Part shown: in pieces, positions 24,823 through 34,786 of the stretch
How positions within the stretch are numbered: the first letter of the stretch is position 1
Layout: each line of letters begins with the position of its first letter
NCBI RefSeq assembly: GCF_007858495.1
Contig: NZ_CP041663.1
Coordinates: 248,001-312,000, forward strand
DNA: 64,000 nucleotides
Direction: 5' to 3'
Source: Mycoplasma anserisalpingitidis
GTDB taxonomy: Bacteria > Bacillota_I > Bacilli_A > Mycoplasmatales > Metamycoplasmataceae
Made by a program: the position numbers and the translations under genes
The notes under the pieces: generated by a model
Databases searched by the model: none
What the model saw: only the letters and a program-made list of their open reading frames with translations
What the model was told of the DNA's origin: nothing

Positions 24823-26043
24823 TTACTCCTGACTATTAAATTTTTTAATTTGTTCTCAGTATTGTTTAATCTTTTGTTCGTTTGAATTAGTTCCGAATTC
24901 AAAAATTTTAGTATTAAGTAGCTGTTTTGGTAAATAATTTTGTTTTACGTGATTATTTGGAAAATCATGTGGATATTTATATCCAATTCCATCACCTAAT
25001 TTTGACGCTGATTTATAATGTGAATCACGTAAATAATTTGGAATAGGATAAATTTTTCCTTGGTCAACTAAATTTCTTGCGTTACTAAAAGCTTTGTAAG
25101 TTGAATTACTTTTAGGACTTAATGCTAGATCAACTATGGCAAAACCTATTGGTAAATTAGCTTCAGGAAAACCTAGTTTTTCAACAGCCTCAAAAGCTAA
25201 ATTTACTCTAACAGTTATATTTGGATTAGCTAAACCTATATCTTCATAAGCCACACAAAGCATTCTTCTAAAAAGTCCTTGGAAATCACCGCTTTTAAGA
25301 ATCAATGCTCCATAATATAAAGCTGCATCTGGGTCACTGCCTCTTAAAGATTTATGAAAAGCACTTAAATTATTGTAATGTGCACTAGATTCCATGTCAC
25401 TATAAAAACTTATATTTGGGATAACTTTTTTAATCAGTTCTTTATCAACTTTAGTTTTTTTATCATTTATCATAGCTAACATTTGTAAATTATTTAATGC
25501 ACTACGATAATCTCCGGCTCCACTGCGGCTTAAATCCAGCAATTCTTCATAACCTATTTCTAAGTCAGGAAAATGGGTTTTAACAACTTTTTCGAGCGCT
25601 TTAGCAATTGTATCTTCACTTATTTTTTCAAATTGAACTATTTGCATTCTACTTCTTAAAGCTGGATTCACTCTAAAATAAGGATTTTCGGTTGTGGTTG
25701 CATAGACAATGATTTTGTCAAACTCTAGATAAGAAAGCAGAATATCTTGTTTATCCTTATTTAATCTATGAATTTCGTCAATAATCAAAATATCACTAGT
25801 TTCAATTTTATTTAATAAATCATTTTTAGATTCGATTGTTGAATTAAAGTAACTGTATTTAAGACCCATGTCATTAGCCAAAGCAACTGCAGAACTAGTT
25901 TTTCCTGTCCCGCTTTCTCCAAAGAAAATAAAACTAGTAGCTAACTTATTTTTAGCTACTTCTTTAAGTAAATGAACTGCATTTTCTTGTCCTATAATTT
26001 CTCTGAGAGTCTTAGGACGTAATTCATTGGCTAGGTTATACAT
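24823..26043 (-). CDS. rarA: Replication-associated recombination protein A
   Basis: A 406-residue AAA+ ATPase of the RarA/MgsA/WRNIP1 family, acting at stalled forks. The N-terminal LANELRPKTLREIIGQENAV, Walker A GESGTGKTS, Walker B ILIIDEIHR, sensor 1 ATTENPYF and the C-terminal tetramerisation domain (GALILKSGDFQGLFRRMLCVAYEDIGLANP) are clear. It heads the rarA-pheS-ung-pheT-glyA run. The last 11 codons follow a UGA Trp codon at 24856. Confidence 0.95.
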
Positions 26044-26111
26044 ATTACATTTAATATTTTATTATTTTATTTAAAATAGATAAATTTAAATAAGAGATAT
26101 GACTGTTAAAT

Positions 26112-26137
26112 ACAAAGAAAAAACATCCGAAGATGTT
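26112..26137 (-). terminator. Terminator with UUCG loop after ABC ATPase
   Basis: On the minus strand AACATC-UUCG-GAUGUU is followed by six T, a few bases after the ABC ATPase stop. Confidence 0.85.
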
Positions 26138-26141
26138 AATT

Positions 26142-26891
26142 CTACAATTCAATATTTTTAATACTTTCAGTTATATCTCTAATAAATAGTTCAAGATCAT
26201 CGTCATTAACAAATTTTTCTTGAATATTAGTAATATGATCACTTATAACACCATCTTTTAAAACATAAATCTCATTAGTTAATTTTCTAATTTCGTTTGA
26301 ATCATGGCTTATCAAAAGCATTGTTCCGTTGTATTTATTGATATAACTTTCAATAATATCTCTAACTTTAATTTTGGTATCAGCGTCAAGACCTGCAGTA
26401 AATTCATCAAGGATAAGTAACTTTGGTTTTGAATATAAAACAAAGAATAAATCAACTTTTTTTCTTTGCCCACCACTGAGTCGGTCGTATCTCATTTTTA
26501 GATAGTTATCTATTTGAAGAATTTCATAAAGTTTTTTGATGAATTCCATATCCAAAATTTCTTTAAAATTAGTGATTAAAAGTTTATATAAATCTTTAAC
26601 AGTTGGTTTTTTTAATTCTATTTCATTTTGAAATTGAAGTGCAATACTTTCTTTTGGTGAAATAAGATAATCATAGTTATAAATTATTTCACCACTAGTT
26701 AGTTCAGAATAACCAGCAATGATTTTAGCTAAAGTTGTTTTACCTGAACCGTTTTTACCAACTAATGCTATTCTTTGTTGTTCTTTGATATTTAAGTTAA
26801 TTCCTTTTAAAACTTCGGTTTTATCTTTTTTAACTAATGAATTTTTAAATTCCTTATGTAAATCTTTAATTTCAATAATTGTTTTACTCAT
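26142..26891 (-). CDS. ABC transporter ATP-binding protein
   Basis: A 249-residue ATPase subunit. The Walker A GKNGSGKTT, signature LSGGQRKK, Walker B LLILDEF, D-loop AGLD and the H-loop LLISHD are complete. The start is the ATG at 26891; a GTG three codons earlier is less likely. The ATG overlaps the stop of the permease gene by 8 nt, so the two form one exporter. Its permease is interrupted by an IS element, so the function of this system is uncertain. The substrate is unknown. Confidence 0.9.
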   Translation of the reverse strand: MSKTIIEIKDLHKEFKNSLVKKDKTEVLKGINLNIKEQQRIALVGKNGSGKTTLAKIIAGYSELTSGEIIYNYDYLISPKESIALQFQNEIELKKPTVKDLYKLLITNFKEILDMEFIKKLYEILQIDNYLKMRYDRLSGGQRKKVDLFFVLYSKPKLLILDEFTAGLDADTKIKVRDIIESYINKYNGTMLLISHDSNEIRKLTNEIYVLKDGVISDHITNIQEKFVNDDDLELFIRDITESIKNIEL

Positions 26892-27827
26892 ATTTTCCAC
26901 TCTTTCAGAAATAACGATATCCTAAATAACTTAACATTCCAACTGTATAAATACTTCTAAAAACTCATAAGATAATATCAGCTTGTTCTGGTGTAATAAA
27001 GTTAAATCCATTCTTATCAGCTGCATCACTAATTAGTCCCGCAAACACCACAAGATCAAGTTTAAATGGATTAATTAAAACATAGAATATAGATTCAAAG
27101 ACTGCTAATACAGTAGCAAATTCATAATTTATTATAGTTTTTCTGACATATCCAATAAGTGGTGCTTCTACATAAGTATGTGATAATAAAGCAGAAAGGA
27201 AAAATAAACTAATAATAGGTAATAAAATTTCAAATAGTAAAACAGGTATCAAAATTGTGTTAGTTGCTTTTTGTACAAATTTTTTATCCATTTTATATCT
27301 AAATAAATCTACAACTATATATGTAATTCCTGTTATAAAAGTATAATACATCAAGAATTTAGTTAGTCCTAATAGCTCATTTTTGAAAAAATCACTGGTT
27401 AAACTATATTTTGTATTTGCGCTTATTGCTGCTATACCTATTAAATCTATGATGATAAAAGTCAATATAGCATAAGATAAAAATATTAAAGATGAGATTA
27501 GTGGTATAAATTTAATATTTTTTTCATATGTAGTAATTAACAAAGTCTTTTTGATATAGGTATTTCTTATTTTGTATTCTAAATTAACGAAAAATAACGC
27601 TAAAGGTAATATAAAGAACAATCCATTACTTGTTATAGCAGTACTTAGGCTTTCGATCGGTCCATTTTGTAACCATTTAGATATAGCATCTCCAACATAG
27701 TATAAAAATGGTATTTCTAAACTTTCTTTTTCATTAAAATCTTTATATGAAAAAGATATCATTGAACCGATAATACTTGTGAGTATCAATATACCAAAAA
27801 TAACTGATAAAGTTATTAATCAACCTA

Positions 27828-27841
27828 GATTTAATTGAAGT
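27828..27841. repeat. Target-site duplication, left of IS copy 1
   Basis: GATTTAATTGAAGT, repeated exactly at 29272-29285 on the other side of the IS. Confidence 0.9.
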
Positions 27842-29271
27842 ATGAAATAGAAAAGTCATTTAACAATGCATTTTAATCAAAGTCCTTGAAGTACGTTAGT
27901 GCTACGATTTATATAATTATAATGCTTTTTTATATAAAAAAGCACACCAAAAGAATCGGTCATGACCGATTTTAAAATTTTTAGTAAAATTATTGATTGA
28001 TAAGTGTTAAATATTCATTAATTCTTTTGCTCATCACATAAATTTGTTTATTTGTGAATTTATCCATAGACACACCCTTAGGAATAAATCTTCTAATGTG
28101 TCTGTGGATATTTTCTATTGAACCTTTTTGGTATGAACAATATGCATCACATTTAAACAAATTGTTATTAGAAATAACTTCGTGCAAGCGCACGTTCTCG
28201 GAGCCGTTATCAACCGTTAATGTTGTTATTTTTATGGAATTAACTTTAATCATTTCAAGTAAAGCATCTTTCACTGCCTCAGAAGTTTTGCGTGATAATA
28301 TTACATAAAGTTTTCTAGTTTTTCTATCTAATAAAGTTACCAAACAATTCTTATCCTTGCTTTGTCCAATCACAGTATCAAGTTCAAAATGACCTTCCTT
28401 TAATCTATGGTTGGCCTCATCAGGCCTTTGATGAATACTAACAGCATTTTTAAGAGAACTTTTTTGAACTTTTCTAGTTTTCTTGTGATATTTTCCTACA
28501 GAAAGAAAGAGCAAAATATCTATAGATAAATTAAACTCATTTGACTTTAAGCACTTGTATACAGTGCTAGGAGTAGGGCAGAAACTGTTAGGAAACATCT
28601 TCTTAAATTTATTAACAAGAGCTTTAGCTGAAACTTTGATTGCTCTTTTTGTAAAATCTTTATTGAATCTATTTTTCCTATAATAACTAACTTCAGATTT
28701 TCAAAATCTAATAAAATCTCTTCATTTATTTTTAATAGTCTTTGAATGAAGTCTTGTTCTTTTGGACTTATAAAGCATAAGATGTTCGGCAATTAATTGG
28801 AAATCAATATAGTTTACATAATTAATATATTGATCACAGTTGCGACAAACTTTTTTATATTTTTTGACAAAATCACCTTGATTTGTTGTTGAAATTTTCA
28901 ATAACTTTTTAATGGTGTGTGTTTGAAATCCAATCACTTCTGAAACTTTAGAAAAATTCTTTCCTTCTTTGAATAATCTTAGGCATTCATTTAAATGAAG
29001 AATGTTCATTTGATTCGCTTTGAGTAATCTGTTATTTATAACTTTTGAATGAAGAATTCTGATTTCTTCTTCAGAATTTTTGATTAAATAGTGATTGTTT
29101 GGTAAATGTTTTTCTTTAGTTTTAATACACACAACTTTTTCAAGAGAATTTTTAATATTTGCTATAATCATATTGGTTCCTTTCTTATTTTTTTGCACTA
29201 TAATTTTACTAAAAGGACCAAGAATATAAAACAGTCATGCAACAATTGTTGTATGACTGTTCTTTTTTACG
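27842..29271 (-). mobile_element. IS30-family insertion sequence, copy 1
   Basis: A 1430-bp element with one transposase gene. The ends are imperfect inverted repeats of about 25 bp: CGTAAAAAAGAACAGTCATA at the transposase 5' end, matching TATGAAATAGAAAAGTCATT from the other end. It is flanked by a 14-bp target duplication (27828-27841 and 29272-29285). Where I compared them it is identical to copy 2 at 51509-52938, but inverted. Near the 5' end is a 32-nt imperfect palindrome, and after the transposase an 18-nt perfect palindrome, both likely transcription stops. Confidence 0.93.
27990..29171 (-). CDS. IS30-family transposase (copy 1)
   Basis: A 393-residue DDE transposase. The N-terminal half has an HTH region (LRLFKEGKNFSKVSEVIGFQTHTIKKLL). 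The catalytic core shows the three acidic positions: FELDTVIG, TVDNGSEN, and SIENIHRHIRRFIPKG with its Glu. An IS30-type RKTSEAV...DALL segment is present. Two UGA Trp codons near residue 150 would split it under the standard code. The ATG at 29171 has AAGGAAC upstream. The gene is intact. Confidence 0.93.
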
Positions 29272-29285
29272 GATTTAATTGAAGT
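29272..29285. repeat. Target-site duplication, right of IS copy 1
   Basis: Second copy of GATTTAATTGAAGT; it belongs to the permease gene. Confidence 0.9.
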
Positions 29286-29417
29286 CAAATCTTACGTTGA
29301 ATTTTCTTTCTAATTTTAATTTCATTTTTCATATCTAAATTTTATATTATTAAAAATTTCTATTTCATAAATTATAGTTTTAAGCATTTAATTTAATTAA
29401 GATTGTGGAAATAATAT

Positions 29418-29447
29418 GAAAAATAAAAACGTAAGATGAACTTACGT
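29418..29447 (-). terminator. Terminator of the nrnA gene
   Basis: ACGTAAG and CTTACGT form a 7-bp stem around 5 nt, followed on the minus strand by TTTTATTTTT. Confidence 0.85.
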
Positions 29448-29452
29448 AATTT

Positions 29453-30424
29453 CTATTTATTTTCATTTTGATATCTAAGCACTTCAGCATTACAATCAGC
29501 AATAAGCGCATCAATTTGGTCAAAACTTTCTAAAATACATCCTGAAGCTCGATCATGTCCACCGCCATTTCACTTACGAGCAACGACATTAACGAGTGGT
29601 CCATTTGATCTAAGTTCAACTCTAATTTTGCGATCTTCTTCTTCGGTGAATTGCACTCAAATAGGATAACCTTCAATATTTCCGATTGCATTAACTCTAA
29701 TTGAAGATTGAGGAGTTTTATTAAATGATAAAGTTTCTTCAAGAGAGTTTTTAATATAAGCTACTTGACCATTTACTTTAAGTGTTGAAACTAATCAAGA
29801 GTTAAATTGTATTTCATTTAATGAAGTTTTTGAGAGATTCGAGTGAATAAAATCACTTTCAAGTCCATTATCATATAACATTGCAACAAGTCTAAAAGTT
29901 CTTGCGCTAGTTTTATCATACAAGAATCTTCCTGAGTCAGTATTAATTCCTAAATATAATAAGTTTGCTGCTCTTTTTGTGATTTTTCAATTATTTACAA
30001 AAGCTAATTGAGCAATCATTTCATCAGCGGCAATATAACTAGAATCAACTCATTTAGAATTTTTATCAAGATCATCTTCATTAGGGTGGTGATCAATTCT
30101 AAGTGTTTCAGCAAAAATATTTTTGTCTAAAACCTCTCTACATTCAATTCTTTCTTTAAAATTCGCATCAACTATAACACCTAGTGATTTAGCAAGTATT
30201 TCATCCGAAGGAATTTTATCGTGCACTAAATTAAGAAATGCAAAATTTCCCCTAGTATCACCAATTGCATAAATTTTCTTATTTGGGTAATTGGTTTTCA
30301 AAAGCTCTTTAAGACCAAATTGACTTCCTAAACAGTCGCCATCAGGTCTAATATGATGAAAAATAACGATTGAGTCATATTTTTCTAATAATTCTGTAGC
30401 AACTTTTTCATTTCCTATTAACAT
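29453..30424 (-). CDS. nrnA: DHH/DHHA1 phosphoesterase, NrnA-like (paralogue 1)
   Basis: A 323-residue bifunctional oligoribonuclease/pAp phosphatase family protein that degrades nanoRNAs or cyclic-dinucleotide products. The DHH core has HHIRPDGDCLGSQ and the DHH motif itself (IDHHPN). The C-terminal DHHA1 domain carries the RSNGPLVNVVARKWNGGGHDRASG substrate-binding loop. A paralogue of 321 residues is at 32473 on the other strand. It is expressed with pepA, which lies 18 nt upstream. Confidence 0.9.
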
Positions 30425-30442
30425 ATCTCTCCTAAATCTCTC

Positions 30443-31816
30443 CTAATTATTTAATTTTGCAAATTCTACTAATGTAGGAATTAAAACACCTTGAGGTTCA
30501 CCCTTAATATCAGCTGTGAAAGCAACATCACAGTGAATATATGGAACATCATTAGTAAATTCTTTTAAGAACATTGCTGCACTATTTGAGTCAGATTTGG
30601 AACTTGAAGAGTAGTTGTTTAAATCGGCAACTTTTGATTCTTTATTTGATTTGTGGAAATCTTCATGAAGTGGCATTCTTCAAACTTTTTCATAGCTAAC
30701 ATTTGCCGCTTGATTGAATAATTCTCATTTTTTGTCATCTGTTGATCAAATTCCTGTGTAAACTGAGCCAAGCGCATAACTAAGTGAACCTGTTAATGTT
30801 GCAACATCAACTAATTGTGTTGCTTTAAGTTCACTTGCACCATAATAAAGACCATCAGCAAGAACTAAACGTCCTTCGGCATCTGTGTCTGTAACTTCAA
30901 CTCATTTTCCACTCATTGATTCATAAATGTTTTCAGGAAGTGAAGCATCATTAGCTAATCTATTGTCTGTTATCATCATAACTGCTGAAGCATTAACTTT
31001 TAGTTTTAATTGAGCCATAGCTTTAACTGCATATGCAACAATTACTGAACCAGACATATCAAATTTCATACCACCCATGTGATATCCTTTAGTGTTTACT
31101 CCTCCGGTATCAAAAGTAATTCCTTTTCCTACATAAACATTGTGTTCTTTAGATTCAGGGTTGTTTTTGTATTCAACAACAACAACTCTAGGTTCATGAG
31201 TACTTCCTTTATTTACCGAAAGTAATAAGCCCATATTTAATTCTCTAATTTGAGCTTTGGTTAGTACTCTAACTTTAAGATTTTCAATATTTTGAAAATC
31301 ATCAGCAATTTTTTCTGCTAAAACTTCAGAATTCAAGAAGTTTTCAGGCATAATTTGAAGATTTCTACAGTCATTAACCGCTTGTGAGATAACAGTAACT
31401 TCATTTATCAATTCTTTGTATTGACTAAAATTTTCTACAACAACATTAATGGTAAATTCCTTTTCTTCTTCAACTTTTTCAGATTTTTTATTTCTTTTGA
31501 ATAATTTTGCTTCATTAAAATTAAAATCTGAAATCAATAATCTAATTAAGTTTTGTTCACTTAAGTGATTTTTAACAAAACTTTTTAGATCAATATCAAT
31601 ATTTGAATCTACAGCAAAAATTTTAGAAATTTGCTTTTTGAGTTCAAAGTAGTTATATTTTTTCTCTTCAAAATATAAATATGCTTTATTAGTTGATTTA
31701 TCAATAAGAAAACTTCCATTTTCTTTTTTAACAAATTTAGGTGCATTTTGTTCAAAAACCGCACTAACTAATAAATTTTCTGAGTTAAATTTATCTGTAA
31801 AATTTAATTTTTTCAT
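30443..31816 (-). CDS. pepA: Leucyl aminopeptidase (M17)
   Basis: A 457-residue cytosolic aminopeptidase that releases amino acids from peptides, a nutrient source in mycoplasmas. The C-terminal catalytic domain contains [27 protein letters not shown] with the metal-binding Lys/Asp pair, and [12 protein letters not shown], the M17 signature (usually NTDAEGR). The signature Trp-Val before it is UGA-coded at 30902. It follows yigZ by one base. Confidence 0.95.
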
Positions 31817-31817
31817 T

Positions 31818-32189
31818 TTATTTTTCCTTCTCGTTTAAGTATTCATCTATAGCATATTGCGAAGCTTGTCGATAAGCTCTAATTAAACCACCAGCGCCGA
31901 GTTTAATTCCACCAAAATAACGAATAACAACCACCAATACATTTTCAACATTTTTTAGTCTGATTAAATCTAAAATCGGACGTCCCGCTGTGTGTTTTGG
32001 TTCACCATCGTCATCATACCCTGCTTCTTCAACGTTATTTTCATTAATAAAAAGATATGCACTGCAGACATGTCTAGCTTTTTTATATTCTAATTTTATT
32101 TGTTTAACAATTTCAGAAGCCTCTTTTTTGGATTTAATTTTATATGCTTTAGAATAAAATGTGGACTTTTTAATAATAATTTCATTCAT
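31818..32189 (-). CDS. YigZ/IMPACT family protein, N-terminal domain only
   Basis: A 123-residue protein of the UPF0029/IMPACT family. The [33 protein letters not shown] and [25 protein letters not shown] signatures are clear. The usual C-terminal DUF1949 domain of bacterial YigZ (about 200 residues in all) is missing, and the gene ends cleanly, so this looks like a shortened family form. The role is unproven; the family is linked to translation control and tRNA quality. Confidence 0.88.
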   Translation of the reverse strand: MNEIIIKKSTFYSKAYKIKSKKEASEIVKQIKLEYKKARHVCSAYLFINENNVEEAGYDDDGEPKHTAGRPILDLIRLKNVENVLVVVIRYFGGIKLGAGGLIRAYRQASQYAIDEYLNEKEK

Positions 32190-32257
32190 TTATATTATGA
32201 TTATATTACAATTATTTTTAAATTAAAAGTATAATTAATTAAGTTAATGGAGGAAGT

Positions 32258-32434
32258 TTGATATTATCAATTTTAGGTTTTATATTTATATTGTTATTGG
32301 TGGTATTAGTACTAAAATTTATTCTTAAATTGACTTTTGCGATTATTGCAATAACAGTGTGTGTTTTAGTTGTATTAGGAATACTAGGTATTATTGGTAT
32401 GGCTTTAAAAGGTATTGGAGCATTCCTGTTCTAA
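32258..32434 (+). CDS. Small membrane protein (58 aa)
   Basis: A TTG-initiated frame of 58 codons with a strong Shine-Dalgarno (GGAGGAAGT). It encodes two almost uninterrupted hydrophobic helices (LSILGFIFILLLVVLVLKF and AIIAITVCVLVVLGILGIIG) separated by a short basic stretch. I do not recognise the family. It precedes nrnA paralogue 2 by 38 nt and is probably co-transcribed with it. Confidence 0.6.
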   Translation: MILSILGFIFILLLVVLVLKFILKLTFAIIAITVCVLVVLGILGIIGMALKGIGAFLF

Positions 32435-32472
32435 ACTTAAATCAACAAATTAAAATAATATAGGAGATAAAA

Positions 32473-33438
32473 ATGATTATAGGAAATTCTAAAGTTGCGA
32501 TTGACGCAATTAAAAAATATGATTCAATTATAATTTTTCACCACATCAGACCTGATGGTGACTGTTTAGGAAGCCAAGCTGGATTAGCTGAATTAATTAG
32601 AACTAATTTTCCAGAAAAAAAAGTTTATACAGTTGGAAATAGTATGCACACTTTTGACTTTATGGAATATGAGTTTACAGATTTTGACAAAATTGACTTC
32701 AACAACTCTTTAGCAGTAGTCGTAGATGCTTCAAGCGGTGACAGAATTGAATGTGCTGAACTTTTATACGAAAACAGAACAACTGCTAAATTAAGAATCG
32801 ATCACCATCCAAATGATGCTGATATCAAATACGATTATAACTGAATAGATGAGCATTATGTAGCTGCAGCTGAAATGATCGCTCAAATTGCTAAAGATGG
32901 TAATTTTAAGGTTACTAATAAAGCTGCTGGACATATTTATTTAGGAATTAATACTGACTCAGGAAGATTTTTATATCCTGATACATCAGCCAGAACACAT
33001 GAATTAGTAGCATTTTTAATGAGAGAAGGAAATTTCCATCCACAAAAAATTCATGCTGAATTGGGTAAACGTTCATTAAAAGATATTCAATTTATTGGTG
33101 CTATTTTAAGTGGTTTTGAGAAAAAAGAAAGAGTATTATATTACAAAATAACAACTGAAATTATGAATAAATTCAACATGAATTCTTTAGAAGCAGCTAT
33201 TTATGTAAATGAATTAGCTAACATTGAAGATAACAGATGTTGAGCATTCTTTATTCAGTTAGAAGATGGAAAAGTTCGTGGTAGATTGCGTTCAAACGGA
33301 CCACTTGTTAATGTTGTGGCTCGTGAATTTAATGGTGGTGGACATGATAACGCTGCTGGCATAACTTTAGATTCATGAGATCAAGTTGATTTAGTTTTAG
33401 AAAAGTTAAATCAAGCTATTATTGAATTTGAAAAATAA
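32473..33438 (+). CDS. nrnA: DHH/DHHA1 phosphoesterase, NrnA-like (paralogue 2)
   Basis: A 321-residue paralogue of the protein at 29453, with the same HHIRPDGDCLGSQ, IDHHPND and RSNGPLVNVVAREFNGGGHDNAAG motifs. The two differ clearly in the middle, so they are not a recent copy. The ATG follows TAGGAG. Both copies have all catalytic residues and may split nanoRNA and pAp or c-di-AMP-product hydrolysis. Two UGA Trp codons are used. Confidence 0.9.
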
Positions 33439-33440
33439 TA

Positions 33441-33470
33441 AAAATATAAGCTTTAAGGCTTATATTTTTA
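33441..33470. terminator. Bidirectional terminator nrnA / metK
   Basis: AAAATATAAGC and GCTTATATTTT form an 11-bp stem with a 6-nt loop, T-rich on both outer sides. It covers the metK stop codon. Confidence 0.8.
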
Positions 33471-34622
33471 TTTTCTGTAATTTTTGTTGTAATTCAACTC
33501 AATGTATTTTTTGATCTCTTCAACCATATTTAGTTTTTCTCATGTAAATGATTCTTCATTTCTTCCGAAATGCCCAAAACAAGCTGTTTTAGCATAAATA
33601 GGTTTTTTAAGATCAAGTTTTTCAATTATTCCTCTTGGAGTTAAATCAAATAAATCATCAACCATCTTTTGAATAAATTTAATTGGATATTTATGTGTTT
33701 TGAAGGTATTAATTGCTATTGAAATTGGTCTAGCTTTACCTATTGCATAAGCTATTTGAATTTCAATTTTTGAACATACACCAGCCGCAACAAGATTTTT
33801 GCAAATTCATCTTGCAGCATAAGCAGCTGAACGATCTACTTTAGTAGCATCTTTACCACTGAAAGCACCACCACCGTGATGTGCATATCCACCATAAGTA
33901 TCAACGATAATCTTTCTTCCAGTTAAACCAGTATCACCAATCGGACCACCGATTACAAATTTTCCTGTTGTATTAATTAAGATTCTATTAGCCTTATCAA
34001 AACCATATTCACTTAATACAACATTAATAATATTTTCAATTATAAATGTATTGAATTCCTCTTTATTATAGTCTTCAGCATGTTGAATTGACATTAAAAC
34101 AGTATCAATTTTTACATTTTCAAAATCTGTATAATCAACAGTTACTTGACTTTTCATATCAGATTTAGCTCATTTAAATTTACCATTAACTCTAAGTTCG
34201 TCGGCTTTTTGAACTAATTTATGAGCTAAAGTAATTGCTAGAGGCATATAATCTTTAGTTTCGTTTGTAGCAAAACCAAACATTATACCTTGGTCTCCAG
34301 CTCCTAGATTATCATTTTTCTTAACTACTCCCTGTGCAATGTCAGGACTTTGTTTTTTAATATCTGTAAAGAAATTAGTATCATATGAATAATATCCTAA
34401 ATTCTTTAATACATTCTTTGCTATTTCAACAACATCAATTTTTGCTTGTGATTCAACTTCACCAGCAATCATAACATTTTTTCCGCTAGCCATTGTTTCA
34501 ATAGCCACCCTTGAATTTGGGTCTAATTTTAAGTATTCATCAAGAATTGAGTCAGAAATTTGGTCACAAACTTTATCTGGATGACCTTTTCCAACAGATT
34601 CAGATGTAAAAAGTTTTTTCAT
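33468..34622 (-). CDS. metK: S-adenosylmethionine synthetase
   Basis: A 384-residue enzyme making SAM from methionine and ATP. It has [24 protein letters not shown] at the start, [16 protein letters not shown] and the [22 protein letters not shown]-loop-like motif. Two UGA Trp codons split it under the standard code. Its Shine-Dalgarno (GGGAGG, 34627-34632) lies inside a structured leader described separately, so its translation is probably controlled by that RNA. Confidence 0.97.
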
Positions 34623-34626
34623 TTAT

Positions 34627-34752
34627 CCTCCCTTTTAATTAGCACAGGAGTTAACTCAAGCATGTTGGTTTTTACCCTAACTATCCACCTTGCTTCACGT
34701 AGGTTGGCAATGGTCACAGCCGTCAAGCTACCATACTCTATATGCTAATTGG
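34627..34752 (-). promoter_or_regulatory. Candidate SAM-clan riboswitch controlling metK translation
   Basis: The metK leader is unusually GC-rich and foldable. In RNA order: an AAUUAGCA arm (34750-34743); AUGGU/ACCAU (34734-34730 with 34714-34710) enclosing an AGC/GCU hairpin; GCCAACC (34708-34702), which recalls the GGCAACC of SAM-I; a CCU/AGG stem; and GUUaGG/CCAAC (34681-34676 with 34668-34664). Then come AUGCU (34663-34659), which can pair with AGCAU of the 5' arm, and UGCUAAUU (34644-34637), which can pair with the same arm instead. CUCCU (34650-34646) can pair with GGGAG of the Shine-Dalgarno. The assignment to the SAM-I/IV clan is by layout only. Confidence 0.6.
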
Positions 34753-34758
34753 ATTTAT

Positions 34759-34764
34759 ATTATA
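34759..34764 (-). promoter_or_regulatory. -10 box of metK
   Basis: TATAAT on the minus strand; transcription would begin a few bases before the first arm of the structured leader. Confidence 0.6.
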
Positions 34765-34786
34765 TATTAATATAGTTTTAAATTCG

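Larger units (their letters stand above)
26884..29332 (-). pseudogene. ABC transporter permease gene interrupted by IS
   Basis: The permease (ABC-2-like, about six membrane segments) would start at the ATG at 29332 with MKNEIKIRKKIQRKIWLQLN. The IS at 27842-29271 then interrupts it, and the frame resumes at the duplicated target with LQLNLGWLITLSVIFG. Removing the IS and one 14-bp target copy rejoins both parts in one frame. The downstream part runs to 26884 with UGA Trp codons. The frame is also open into the IS end, so a shortened protein could be made from an internal start (for example TTG at 27789), missing the N-terminal cytoplasmic segment and part of TM1. This suggests recent inactivation. 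Confidence 0.85.

Noticed and set aside
28054..28308. Antisense frame within the transposase, also present in copy 2
   Set aside because: It is present in both copies only because they are the same element, and it has no start signal or family.
27990..29171. Transposase as broken (three pieces)
   Set aside because: The breaks are UGA codons, which are Trp here; the gene is a single intact frame in both copies.
29530..29742. Open frame of 70 codons within the nrnA region
   Set aside because: The real frame of nrnA continues through a UGA Trp codon and covers it; this frame matches nothing.
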